In this document: piece after piece, positions 35,801 to 46,895 of the stretch
How the letters are laid out: each line of letters begins with the position of its first letter
How positions within the stretch are numbered: position 1 is the first letter of the stretch
Source of the DNA: Apophysomyces variabilis
Taxonomy: Eukaryota > Mucoromycota > Mucoromycetes > Mucorales > Mucoraceae
Length of the DNA: 64,000 nucleotides
Reading direction: 5' to 3'
Assembly: GCA_002749535.1 (NCBI GenBank)
Contig: MZZL01000394.1
Location: 248,001 to 312,000 of the forward strand
Notes under the pieces: model-generated
Databases searched by the model: none
What the model saw: only the letters and a program-made list of their open reading frames with translations
What the model was told of the DNA's origin: nothing
Program-made: the position numbers and the translations under genes

Positions 35801-36852
35801 ATCATAGGATTGTCTCTTCTGAGCGCTTGTTGAAGATTCGGCGACTAAGAACTGCATAGCAAAGATAGTATAAACGAGGAGAATGTGTTCAAACAAAAAA
35901 TGATTCATAACAAGACAGGTATTTATAGTGTTTTGCTGCAGTATCTTGGATTCAGGGGAAGCCGTTAGTTTTTACATAAGCCTTTACTTTGACAACATGG
36001 GTTATATAAGCTTTTACTGCGATGACTTGGGTTATGTAAGCTTTTACTATGGCAACTACTTTTTCTTTTGCATATGCTTTACACAGTAGCATATACAGTA
36101 GGGATAAGGTAAGTTTTAAACAAGCTTAGAATTATTCATTTCTGCATTGCAAAATCAATAAACTAAAGAGTTCTTGTCTTCATTAAGCTACTGTTTCCAA
36201 ATTTCTATTGCCATTCTTCAATCACGCTTATTTCTGCCATTCCACCTCTGCTTAGTAATACTGCGCTCTTACGTTGACCACCATCTTTTTTTTCCCACCA
36301 TTCCACCTCTGCTTAATACTACTGCGCCTTTACTAGTGTGTTTTCTTGCAATTTACTTTCTGTTCATTAACTGAGCTATGCTTCATATAGTACTTTATAG
36401 ACTTGTCATCCCATTCAGTAAAAACAACTGCAGTCAACTCGATCTATATTTTCTGAAGCCCCTGACAACGCTTTTTTTATTAATCTTTTGTTGCTTTTTT
36501 ATATTGTATACGCTATGCAATTACTCATTTGTAATGTGCAGCGTTTATATTCATACAACCAAGAATAGTGCAACCAACACTTAAATAGAGGCTGCTAATA
36601 ATAAACTTATTCAATACAAGGCAAACGTCATTGTGTTATTGTTCAACTATCAGATTATTTCTTGTTTCTTATATATATGATGAAAAATCCTTTAAAAAAA
36701 GCCAAGTAATACTAAATAGATTAAATAGATTAGATCGGATTGAAGCAATCTGATCTGTTTATAAAATGGATTCAAAACTAGCAATCCATATCTGACTTAA
36801 ACAGATACAGATCAGATTGGATAAATAGATCACAGATTTTTAATGATCCTTA
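32767..36852 (-). mobile_element. hAT DNA transposon, full length
   Basis: About 4.09 kb. Left end TAGGGATCATCAAA and right end, in reverse complement, TAAGGATCATTAAA form a 14-bp terminal inverted repeat with two transitions. Both subterminal regions are dense in ggatcggattga / ggatacgga motifs (32780-32900, 36715-36840), typical transposase-binding arrays. It encloses one transposase gene. The 8 bp on either side (ttttcaag, gtttatac) do not match, so the flanks have been rearranged after insertion or the termini are off by some bases. Confidence 0.78.
33597..35857 (-). CDS. hAT transposase, four exons, open but with a D-to-N change
   Basis: Minus strand. Exons 35795-35857, 34646-35753, 34192-34592 and 33597-34136 join in frame to 703 aa. 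Introns are 41, 53 and 55 nt with normal GT-AG ends and a CTAAC branch site in the first. Residues ~80-110 form a degenerate BED finger (C...HLRSKH, second Cys absent). Next come MDGWTSDMKDAFLGITAHW (first catalytic Asp), MTNNASNMTALA, where most hAT transposases have T-D-N-A-x-N-M, RTRWNSTLEMLKRA, and the C-terminal dimerisation domain LRYLAVPASLVPCERCFSRA. No stop or frameshift is present. The Asn at the second acidic position would be expected to abolish catalysis. It might therefore be an inactive or domesticated-looking copy. Exon joins rest on frame and motif continuity. Confidence 0.85.
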
Positions 36853-37369
36853 GTTTATACATTTGACGCATGGAATATAGATATAATCAAACCCTTATGG
36901 GCCTAATAGGACTTGAAAACTACAAGCTGCTACAGTTCATTTTCATTCAGAGACTAGTAGATAGATAGGACAGTGATGTTTCATAACTGTGATCTATGTA
37001 GAAAATTCACTACTATTGGGGACAGTTAAAGAAAAAGAAGAAAAGGAGGGAGCATCTACAAAAGAGGAAGTGGAGGCTATATTTTGAGATATAGCATTAA
37101 AATGGGCTTTGAAAGATACAACTTCTTCATGAAGTTGCTAGTTTTAAATAACCAATTTTTAGAACTTAGTCAGTTGTTTCTCTTATGAGAAAACATAGGC
37201 AACAAGGGTAGCAATTTAGTTTTGCATTGCCTGGAGTATTGTAGTAATATCAAATGACATAATTTCTAAAAATGACATTTGTTGAGATTAAATATTGAAG
37301 GAGGGGTGCATTTGGGAAGAAAAATTTAAGGTGGAGGTTGAAAAAGAGAGAGAAGGAAGGGAGCCTGAA
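36853..37369. other. Spacer, no gene recognised
   Basis: AT-rich. Contains an A/G-rich tract (37025-37075). It might be the displaced 3' end of the chromodomain element, but nothing confirms it. Confidence 0.3.
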
Positions 37370-38213
37370 GAAAAAATCCTTTTTCTTTCTGACAAAATTT
37401 TTTTTTAAATATTTAGAAAATTGATGTAAAAACAGAGAAAAGTTTAAGCTAACACGCACTGAAATTGAGATATAGTAAAGTGGAAATTGGGGAGAACAAT
37501 ATATCAAAAAATAAAGGATAGATAAACACTTTTTTTAAAGATAAAAGGAACACTTCTTTTGTGAAGTTAAAAAAAGTGATGAAAAAATCCTTTTTCTTTC
37601 TGACAAAATTTTTTTTTAAATATTTAGAAAATTGATGTAAAAACAGAGAAAAGTTTAAGCTAACACGCACTGAAATTGAGATATAGTAAAGTGGAAATTG
37701 GGGAGAACAATATATCAAAAAATAAAGGATAGATAAACACTTTTTTTAAAGATAAAAGGAACACTTCTTTTGTGAAGTTAAAAAAAGTGATGAAAAAATC
37801 CTTTTTCTTTCTGACAAAATTTTTTTTTAAATATTTAGAAAATTGATGTAAAAACAGAGAAAAGTTTAAGCTAACACGCACTGAAATTGAGATATAGTAA
37901 AGTGGAAATTGGGGAGAACAATATATCAAAAAATAAAGGATAGATAAACACTTTTTTTAAAGATAAAAGGAACACTTCTTTTGTGAAGTTAAAAAAAGTG
38001 ATGAAAAAATCCTTTTTCTTTCTGACAAAATTTTTTTTTAAATATTTAGAAAATTGATGTAAAAACAGAGAAAAGTTTAAGCTAACACGCACTGAAATTG
38101 AGATATAGTAAAGTGGAAATTGGGGAGAACAATATATCAAAAAATAAAGGATAGATAAACACTTTTTTTAAAGATAAAAGGAACACTTCTTTTGTGAAGT
38201 TAAAAAAAGTGAT
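37370..38213. repeat. 211-bp tandem repeat, four copies
   Basis: Units begin gaaaaaatccttttt at 37370, 37581, 37792 and 38003 and end aaaaaaagtgat. I see no difference between the units, so amplification is recent or they are homogenised. Each is about 25% G+C with T9 and A7 runs. The array ends 15 bp before the tRNA gene. The minus-strand open frames across the units are by-products of repetition. Confidence 0.95.
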
Positions 38214-38228
38214 GAAAAAAAAGAGGGT

Positions 38229-38301
38229 GGGGATGTAGCTCAAATGGTAGAGCGCTCGCTTAGCATGCGAGAGGCACCGCGATCGATGCGCGGCTTCTCC
38301 A
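38229..38301 (+). tRNA. tRNA-Ala (anticodon AGC)
   Basis: 73-nt cloverleaf without intron. D-arm GTAGCTCAAATGGTAGAGC; anticodon arm ctcgcttAGCatgcgag; T-arm CCGCG-ATCGATG-CGCGG; discriminator A. The acceptor 5' strand GGGGATG pairs with CTTCTCC and keeps the G3-U70 wobble pair that alanyl-tRNA synthetase recognises; position 6-67 is a U-U mismatch. Internal A and B boxes are present. A TTTTT run at ~38310 would terminate Pol III. Confidence 0.95.
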
Positions 38302-38347
38302 AATTATTTGTTTTTGTTATTGTTTGTGTTGTCATTTTCATGTCATG

Positions 38348-38650
38348 TGTCGTTTTCGTAAAGTCAATTCACAGCTACTGTTTTGGACGCGAGTTGCCAA
38401 TCAAGCTGGAATATAGAAATCGTAAAGGAACAGAAGTAAAAGATAAAAGTGTGCGAGGAAATTCAATGATGTTTATTTTTCACAAACTATCCAAACTATT
38501 TATATGTATGATATTTCTATAATTTTCTATGAAGCTGAAGATGCAAAAGTATCTAGAAACTTCTTGGAAACCAATCACAACTTCGAGAACTTCTTGGAAG
38601 GCTTTAGCAAAAAGAGTCTTTGCATTCATACACCAATTCCGGCTCTGACA
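38348..38650 (-). repeat. 3' LTR of family-A gypsy element
   Basis: 303 bp. Differs from the other LTR at about twenty positions, all of them transitions as far as I can align by eye. Confidence 0.9.
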
Positions 38651-38669
38651 ATACCTCCTCCCGAGAGTC

Positions 38670-41600
38670 TTAGTCGTCCTCGGGCAAGAGGGATAGAAGG
38701 TAAACCAAGTCTAAGAACTGGAGTTCTGATTGTATGGCAGCGCAGGCCATAGTGGGGTCATACCATGGGGCGTGCAGCTCTTGGTTATCCTTGATATAAA
38801 TGGGTCTAAGGCGGTCAGTATAGACCCAAGAGGCGTAAGGTTTACCATTTATATCAGTGAGTTTGTAGATGTCAGTGTCATGGTTGCATTCGAGAACCTT
38901 GTAAGAGCCCTTCCAGTTGTATTCAAGTCCAAATTTATTTTTGTGTCGCATAAAGACGTGATTACTGGAATTGAACACTTGGTGTTTGGTATGCCAATCC
39001 CATCAATTCTTGTCCTTGATACAGTCAGCATGGGATTTCTCCTAGGCGAGTGCGCAGGCTTGTCATAACTGTCATAGTGAAAGAATTCGGCTATCCACGA
39101 TATCTTGTTCATTGGTCGAAATTTCTCTTGTAACAAATGGATGGAGAAAGTCACCAGGAAGAACTGGGTCTTGACTGTAAACCAGATAGAAAGGACTGAC
39201 ACCAGTGGTACGGTGTTTATGAATGTGGGCAGCAAGGAGGGCAGCATCAATATACTCATTCCATTGATGTATTTCACCATGAACATATTTGCGCAACATC
39301 TGTTTGAGTATTCTGTTAGTTTGTTTGCACTTGCCATTCGAATGTGGATGAAACGCCGAAGTAAGATTATGCTTGAGCTTAAGGTGGCCAAGGTAACTGT
39401 TCAGAACTTTGGACATGAAATTTGTTCCTTGATCGGTGACAACTTCTATAGGACAACCAAAACGAGTAACAATTTCTTCATATAGGAAACAAGCAATGGC
39501 ATCACCTGTGGCATTGGGGATGGCGCGTGCTATCGGATAACTTGTGTTGTAGTTGATAGCAACAAGTAGCCACCAGTTACCATGGTTCGTCATGGGAAGT
39601 TCGCCAATAAAGTCTAAGTGTCACTGTGCAAATGGAGGTGGAATTTCAGTCAAGTGCATGGGTGAACAATGCGCGTTACAGTCAGCGTTTGACGTGAGTT
39701 GACATTCAGGGTATTTGGATAACCAGGTCTTGATATCATCTTTCATATTGGGCCACCACCATCGTTTCCAGATAATGTCATGAACGGTAATAACTCCTTG
39801 ATGGCCAAAACTATGATGAACATGTTGTACAGTATCAGCACGTTGGGCAAAGGTCAGGAATTGGATTTCTTTAACGGTATCACCAGCCTTGACTTTCTGG
39901 AAGACCTTACCATCGTGAACAATGAACATATCTTTACACTGAGCCATAAGATCCTTGTAGGACAGTGGCCAGTTTTCCTCAGGTTGGGCATAGAAGCGTG
40001 GCCAGTCAGATTCTTGAATTGCCTTTTTGGTGATAGCATACAGATGGTCAGGTTCCATGGATAAGTCAGCTGGTGTGTAAGTAGCACCATCCTGTTGAGA
40101 GAGCAGATCGGGAATATGATTCTCCTTTCCAGGTTTGTACAGTATAGTCAGATCATACAGCTCTAATTCAGCGATCTATCAGGTCAGGCGAGGCGTTGGT
40201 TTCTGCTGAGACTAGAAATACTTGAGCAGATGGTGGTCCATGTACACTGTATATGGGCGTCCTTCAATAAAGCAGCGCCATGTACGTAGTGCATGCAAGA
40301 TACCTAATAATTCTCATTCCTGAGCCAGATAGTTCCATTCCATTGAGGATAACTTCTTCAATTCAAACGCCAGAGGATGTAAGTTACCGTCAGGGCCTTG
40401 CTGGAGGAGGACAGCTCCTATACCAAAATTGGAAGCATCGGTTTCAATGACATAGGGCAATTCCAGGTTTGGAGGCTGGAGAACCGGGGCATCCATCATG
40501 CAGGACTTGATTTCATCAAATGCAAACTGGCATTCAAGAGTCCAAACAATCGGTCTTCTTTTTACACCTGTACCTTTCGTCAAGTCAGTCAATGGGGCCA
40601 CAATGCTCACAAAGTCTTTGATAAACCGCTGATAATGAGAACTGAGGCCAATGAATTGACGTACTTCTTGAACGTTTGTTGGTTGCAGCCATTCTTGAAT
40701 CGCTTCTACCTTGGACTTGGCAGGCAGGATACCATTAGCACTAATTTGGAAACCCAGGAACTCTAAGGATTGCTTGTTGAACTCACATTTTTTTAGGTTG
40801 GCGTACAGTTGAGCTTTGTGAAGTCGTTTGAGAACCATCCAGACATGCTTGTGATGTTCCTCCTCAGAGTGGCTGTATATAAGGATATCATCGAGGTATA
40901 CAAGTATGAACTTGTCCAGGTAGTCACCAAGAATGGAGTTTATAAGCTGTTGGAATGTCGGTAGTGTATTGGTGAGGCCAAAGGGAAGTACTAGGAATTC
41001 ATAGGAACCATATCTTGTATTGAAAGCAGTCTTGGGCACATCCTTAGGACGAATCTTGACTTGATGGTAACCACTTTTAAGGTCGATACTTGAGAAGTAC
41101 TTCGCCTTTCCCAACCATTTGAGATATTCATCAATTCATGGTAGTGGATGAGAGTTGTGCTGAGTAAACTGATTAATGGCATGGTAGTCAATACACATGT
41201 GCATCGAGCCATCCTTCTTGCAGACAAAAAGCACAGGGGCACCCTACAGGGAATTGCTCAGTCAGATCAACTTAAGGTCGAGGAGTTTACATAGCTGTTT
41301 TCTTAGTTCATCCAATTCAAGCAGGCTCATCTTGAATGGTTGGTGGTTAATGGGTCATGCGCCACCAGTGTCTATTACATGTTCAACGTCGCAGTCCAGG
41401 GGTAGTCCAGGTAAGGTGTCTTTGAAGACGTCTGAATACTCTTCTTGTATTTCATAGAAGTTTCCATTATTGTCATATTTCTTGTCGTCAGTATAATATG
41501 CCACGAAGATCTCGTTGACTTGGCCCTTGCATTCCATTCATTTCAGTTGTCTGTGGGATATCAGAGCAAGTATGCCGTCCAATGATTGGTCTTGATGCAT

Positions 41601-42197
41601 TATTAGGTTTAACATGAAATGAAGGTTGCCTTGTACTAGTTTCCATGTGCCGTTTGCCCAGTTTGTTGGAGTAGAGGCCACATGCTTGAACCAATCTTGG
41701 CCAAGGATGATGTCAAACTTTGTATCCAGGACATACACTTGCCAAGTTTGACGGAATCCTCTGGCCATTTTGAGATCAAAGGTTACTTTGGTGCTGATAT
41801 CGAGCGTGTGGCCTCCTGCTGTCTCCACTGATCATTTTTGCACTTTCTCATGTATCACGCCTTGACACATTCATGGAGAGATATATGAAGTACTAGCTCC
41901 AGTATCCAACAACATATTTGCTAATTGACCATTACAGACCATGGAGTACAGGGGCAATTTGGTATTCTTTATTGTATTTAGTCTATCAATATGTTGCAGG
42001 TCATCTTGGATAGTTCTAGATAGTGTGTTGTCTGTGTGCATCTCTTGTTTTCTGGTTAAATCGATCAACAGCGCCTCAGTATCTTTCAAATCCACAGTGT
42101 GAAGGGATGGATGTTTGCGCAATGGGACTCCCTTCAATCCTGACGCGCCTGGCCTTTTAAATGGTTGGATCGACCAGAAACTCAAGGGCGAAAACAT
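38670..42197 (-). pseudogene. Pol of family-A gypsy element (PR-RT-RNaseH-INT)
   Basis: A single minus-strand frame broken only by stop codons. Protease LLDTGASTSYISP at ~41880; RT with SSIDLKSGYHQV and LVYLDDILIYS around 40900; RNase H with ETDASNFGIGAVL; integrase with LDFIGELPM and VVTDQGTNF; a tail (LEYNWKGSYKVLE...) ends near 38670. Stops include TGA at ~41879, ~41836, ~41535, ~41353, ~41263, ~41137 and ~40319, and TAG at ~41242. Several fall where relatives keep Arg, for example LIxLSNS, PLPxIDEYL and AQExELL. The integrase Glu is replaced by Lys (NGKCKQTN where NGxxERxN is usual), so the copy is dead beyond the stops. Confidence 0.88.
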
Positions 42198-43084
42198 AAA
42201 TCATCAGAGAGAGGCGGTAAAGCACAGTTGCAAGTGAGATGTCCAGTGTTGCTGCAATTGAAGCAAGTTCTGGGTACTTGACGGCCTTGTCCAACAACTT
42301 GTTGTGGTCTTGAGTGAGCATTGTTCTGGTAATGGTTACCATTGCAGGGAACGATTGCATCAAGTTCCATTGGCGCCAGGTCGGTAGATTGATACATGGC
42401 GTTTTCAGTATTGACAAACAGGGAATGGCTGCAGAGTCCTTGAGCGCATTCTTTGGCTGCCTTGAATGCTTTGGCCGTCTGGTATGCTTCTACTAGTGTT
42501 TGTGGGTTCTTCAGTAAAACTTGCAGACGGGCTGTATACTGCAGTCCCTGAATAAAATGATCCACCACATCTTCTTCATACATGTCTTGAAGATTGAGCA
42601 TGATGTCACAGAATGCAACAATGTATTCGCAGATCAATCAGGTTTGCTGGAGTTCCTTAATACGTTGTTGAGCCAGTTTAGAAGTGTTACTGGGCTTAAA
42701 CTCAGCGCAGAAAAGGTCTTTAAAATCTCATCAGATGGTTGGAACAGTGCTTTCACTGTTTTCGTTGATTGTTGTTTTGAGATGTTGCCACCAAGTTGCT
42801 GCTGCTTCATGAAGCAGGGTGGAAGCATAAAGGATACATTGTGTTTCATCAAGTCTGGAGAGGTCTGCAAATTTTTCAAAGGTATGTATCCAAGTTTCAA
42901 TGGCTGTTGACGATCGTTCACCTTTGAAGATATCAGGCTGAACGGGTTGCACGTTTTTCGGTAGTCCATTACTGGTGGGTTGGCAGTTGCTGGCTTCCTG
43001 TTGCATAAGCTGCAATTCAGTTTGTTGTTGCTGAATAAATTCCAGCATTCAGGCCATCGTGGCCATCATATCCTGAGTGTTCAT
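42182..43084 (-). pseudogene. Gag of family-A gypsy element
   Basis: Starts at the ATG at 43084 (MNTQDMMATMA) and reads VQPDIFKGERSSTAIETWIHT, AAATWWQHL, EFKPSNTSKLAQQR, LICEYIVAF to a CCHC zinc knuckle CFNCSNTGHLTCNC, ending at TGA 42182. Four TGA stops interrupt it (after MATMA, two adjacent near 42728, and in QQTxLICEY). Sequence is clearly related to gag of family B at 62 kb. The pol frame lies in the -1 position relative to gag. Confidence 0.85.
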
Positions 43085-43134
43085 ATTTGTCATAATCAGT
43101 TATCGTTGTTCAGCAGTGAAGGCGAGGTCGTTGG

Positions 43135-43147
43135 TCATCAGCTACCA
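43135..43147 (-). promoter_or_regulatory. Primer-binding site of family-A element
   Basis: TGGTAGCTGATGA on the minus strand, 2 nt inside the 5' LTR. Identical 13-mer and spacing occur in families B and C. Confidence 0.8.
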
Positions 43148-43149
43148 AT

Positions 43150-43453
43150 TGTTGTTTTTGTAAAGTCAATTCACAGCTACTGTTTTGGACGCAAGTTGCC
43201 AATCAAGCTGGAATATAGAAATTATAAAGGAACAGAAGTAAAAGATAAAAGTGTATGAGGAAATTTGATGATGTTTATTTTTTACAAACTATCCAAACTA
43301 TTTATACGTATGATATTTCTATAATTTTCTACGAAGCTGAAGATGCGAGAAGTATCTAGGAACTTCTTGAAAACCAATCGCAACTTCGAGAACTTCTTGG
43401 AAGGCTTTAGCAAAAAGAGTCTTTGCATTCATGCGCCGATTCTGGCTCCGACA
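43150..43453 (-). repeat. 5' LTR of family-A gypsy element
   Basis: 304 bp, partner of 38348-38650. Confidence 0.9.
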
Positions 43454-43568
43454 CATGCCTGCAAAGTTGTAGTGACATAAACCTTTTGCTCAGATCGGCC
43501 TTGATCCAAAAATGGTAAACCTTTAATGCTTTGGCCTTCACTACAAAAGAGCAACATCTCTAGGAGTA

Positions 43569-46500
43569 TGGTGCATTCTGTTTTAAACCGTTAAAATTTT
43601 CAAACACCGCATCAAAAAATACTGAAGTGTCAAAAGTGAGATCAAAATAAAGAAAGGATAACCGATGGAATCAGCGAGACTGAGATGATGTTCTTTATTT
43701 TCAAGTGCTTTTCTTTTAGAGTTTTCTAGTTGAATGATCGGGACTATAAGTGTGAAACTTCTTGTAAACCAATAACATAAGAAGAAAAGTTTTCATCCAA
43801 TTGTCTGTAACATAAACCAATGGTACAATTGAAGAATCAAGTGTTATTGGTGTTAAGGATAAGACAATGATAGTTCCTGGTAATCGGTAAGAAAGCTAGG
43901 AACAAAAAGTTCTTTTTTCAGATACCAAAAGTCAGAATCGGAGATAAATATGTGATCTCGTGTAACATGAAAAGTTTTACAAGAAGTTCACCTGGCTATA
44001 GCTGAGACATTGCCAAGATTCAGAAAATATAGCTAAATCACTATGAAAAGGATGTTGGATACAACAAATACAAAATCTATCAACAGGTTGGAAATTACGA
44101 ATTTTTCTGTTCTTTCAGGATAGATCTATTCTAAAGCTAATAAACTACAGTTCTATCCTGGAACATCATAAAAAAAAGCATTTATTGAGGAGTTGATATG
44201 GTTTGAAATTTCGTCAAAATATGAAAATTTGGCTGGGAGGGGTCAAATTTTGACAAGGTCTTCTGTGTATTTCACCATTAAAAGAAGTGTCATGTAACAT
44301 TGAATAGTGAACGTTACACTTGTGCAACATAGCCCATATAATTCATAGCTGCTGCAGCTTCTGTTGCTTCTCTCTTAAACTCATTTATCCTATATGCCTC
44401 CTCTCACTAAAAGACAGAAAGTTGCTAGACAGCAAAAGCGTAACACCTTAGGACAAAAATTTATTCCAAAAATAACTGAAGCAACAGCTCAACAAGAACT
44501 AGGAGATTATCAAGAAGGAAATGATTTTGAGGTTTTGGCAGCTATCGAACCAAACAGCGCCAAGGAAACTAATTTGGAGGATGAAGTAGATCGCCCACCA
44601 TTTCCATATGAGTTAAAGGATAGTGGATCGTCATCCCGTGGCCCATACTGGGGAGTTGGTAGAACTACCAAAATCTATCAAAAGAGATGAGCAGAGGAGA
44701 AAGCAAGAGGTAGTAAGAGGATTACTGATTTCTTCGCCTCTCAGACAGGTGGTGTGGAAGGAGACTCAGAGAAGGAGTCTAGTGATGAAGAAATAGCTAT
44801 TCCCTTTATCCATGATGATGAGCCCTTAATGACGATCCAAGCAGCATTTGAAAAGCTCACCTTGTTTATTGCTCCTCAAATGAACGCTGTAAAAGCAGCA
44901 GCAAAAGGCCTTTCTGATTATGAAATGGCGAAGTACTGTGGCGTTCATGCCTATTTTCATGAACTGCTTTCAGGGAAGAAAAAAATAGAAGCATCAAAAT
45001 TAGCAGCCCAGGTCACTTGGACAGCCCCATCGCAGTATTATAGAGCAGCAGCAATCAGGTTTTACGCCAAAGAATATCTTAGGACTGGTAGTGTTTCTCT
45101 GCATCAACAGGGAAAGCATGCAAAACACCAGTCTCTATTGAGTGATGAAGATGTAAAGGCAGCTACCATACACTGCCTTATAGCAACCAAACCTGAAAAA
45201 TAAACACTGCCAGACCTGACAAAGCATGTAAATGAGGTCATTATCCCTGAGATTTTGGGAATGCCAGGTCATATATCTATATTGGTACTTGCAAATTATC
45301 TTTACAAGTAGGGTTATTCATACCGTCGTCACAAAAAGGACATATATTATGATGGACATAAACGTGAGGACATCGTGAAGTATAGGCAAGAATGGGCTCG
45401 CAATATGATGGAGCTCAAACCATTCATGGAAGATTATGATTCTGATGATGAAGCCACAGTAAAGAAGCCTCAATTGCCAGAAGGAAAGAAGAAAATCGTG
45501 ATGGTAACCCACGATGAATCAACTTTTTACTCAAATGATAGTAAACAAAATCTCTGGCTTGCAGATGGTGAAAATCCAATCAGAAAGAAGTCTCCTGGAG
45601 GATCTATAATGGTCAGTAAGTTCCAATGTCCCTGCCATAGAACTATGCGTTTAGGGGATTGGAAATCCCATAAGCTTTTCTTTGCTGGCAGCAACCGTGA
45701 TGGATACTGGACTTCAAAGGATATGGTCCAGCAGCTAAAGGAAGATGCGATCAAGCTGTTTGAAATTCTTCATCCAGACTGCCAGGCACTCTTCCTCTTT
45801 GACCAGTCTAGTAATCATAACGCGTACCCATGCAACGCCAAGATTGCTACATGGTTTAACTTGAACGACAGGGTCCTAAAAGATGAAGAGGAATGAACCA
45901 TTACTCCGGGCTATTTTATTTGTGATGGAATGAGAGTTCTGCATCACTTTTACAATATAAAATCTGAGATGGTGAGAAAAAAGAACAGTGAAAGAAAGGA
46001 AGTGGTCACTTGGATTGAAAAGGGAGTTCACAGGATACTAGAGGAACGTGGTCTCAGTCACTGGGAGGAGTTTAAAGCAAAAAAAGAGCATTGGAAAGCT
46101 AAGTGCAGTGGTAAACCAGTAGAGGATAATTCCTGCTGTCCTTACTATATACTTGCCGCTCAGCCTGACTTTGTTAACCAGAAGACAGCCCTACATGAGG
46201 CTGTCATTAAAGCCAACCATCTGTTTGCACTCTATCCTAAGTATCATTGTGAGATGAATTGGATCGAGAGATGCTGGTCAGCTGCAAAGAAAATAGCATG
46301 AAAAGAGTGCAATTATTCATATGCAGCTCTCTGTGATAACCTTGATCAGTTTCTGGATAGCGTTTCTTCTCCTGACTCTGCTCCCATCCAAATTCATCAA
46401 TATTATAAGCGATGCTGGAGATATATTGACGCGTATAATAACATGCATAATGGAAGCAAGATATGTAAAATAGTTAAAAAGTTTACATCACATAGATATT

Positions 46501-46642
46501 GCTCTCATCGCAAGATTGGAGTATCTGATTGAACACCCTCACTTGTAAATAAATAGAAGACTAATAATTACCCAGTCAGGAAATGCAATTTTCAAGGATT
46601 TTGACAAAATAAAGTTTTGATAGTTTAAAACAGTATACACCA
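43569..46642 (+). mobile_element. 3.1-kb TA-flanked IS630/Tc1-like element with long transposase
   Basis: Ends are inverted repeats of about 35 bp: left TGGTGCATTCTGTTTTAAAC, right (reverse complement) TGGTGTATACTGTTTTAAAC, continuing with further similarity. TA lies outside both (43567-43568, 46643-46644). A single transposase frame fills 44394-46532. The 0.8-kb left part (43569-44393) has no gene. Confidence 0.75.
44394..46532 (+). pseudogene. Long DDE transposase (IS630/Tc1-like), ~712 codons, five stops
   Basis: One frame with no indel; stops TGA 44688, TAA 45201, TAG 45309, TGA 45894, TGA 46299; natural end TGA 46530. The N-terminus is basic, then acidic; a helix-turn-helix-like part is around ISILVLANYLYK..GYSYRR. 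Catalytic signatures are VTHDESTFYSND (Asp), LFDQSSNHNAYP (Asp) and HCEMNWIERCWSAAKK (Glu). This layout matches a fungal transposase group usually found as hypothetical proteins in basidiomycetes and mucoromycetes. It is much longer than ordinary Tc1 transposase (~340 aa) owing to an N-terminal extension and a ~160-residue insert before the Glu. Stop positions would be Arg or Gln under C-to-T change. Confidence 0.75.
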
Positions 46643-46895
46643 TACCATACTCAGCAAAACTATTATATAATCTCTTGTCCGTTTATTTTACTTATTTTAA
46701 ATGCTCGACTATATCAGCATTGTTACAATTAGATTTAGAAAAAATATAAATATCTATGAATTTGCTTAGCAATAAAGACAATCATCTGTTTATTCTCTAT
46801 CTTTTTTGTTATCCTTGATTCTCAGTGGGTTTGACCTTTGCCAGGAAGAAAACCTAGATCAGGGAGAAAATACTGCGCATGACAATTAATAGCTG

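Larger units (their letters stand above)
38348..43453 (-). mobile_element. Ty3/gypsy retrotransposon, family A, complete with both LTRs
   Basis: 5.1 kb with LTRs at 38348-38650 and 43150-43453, both TGTYGTTTTYGTAAAG...CTCYGACA. The 4-bp sequence CATG lies directly outside both ends (38344-38347, 43454-43457). Gag and pol are on the minus strand, in different frames. It inserted 46 bp past the 3' end of the tRNA-Ala gene. Confidence 0.92.

Noticed and set aside
36853..36860. 8-bp duplication flanking the full-length hAT
   Set aside because: Left ttttcaag and right gtttatac share only four positions, not enough to claim a target duplication.
37250..38140. Repeated 89-aa minus-strand proteins in the 211-bp array
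   Set aside because: The unit length is not a multiple of three, each frame crosses the unit boundary, and the product is Phe/Leu/Lys-rich as expected from A/T runs. By-product of the repeat.
37370..38213. CRISPR-like array
   Set aside because: Units are 211 bp and contiguous with no spacers, in a eukaryotic genome.
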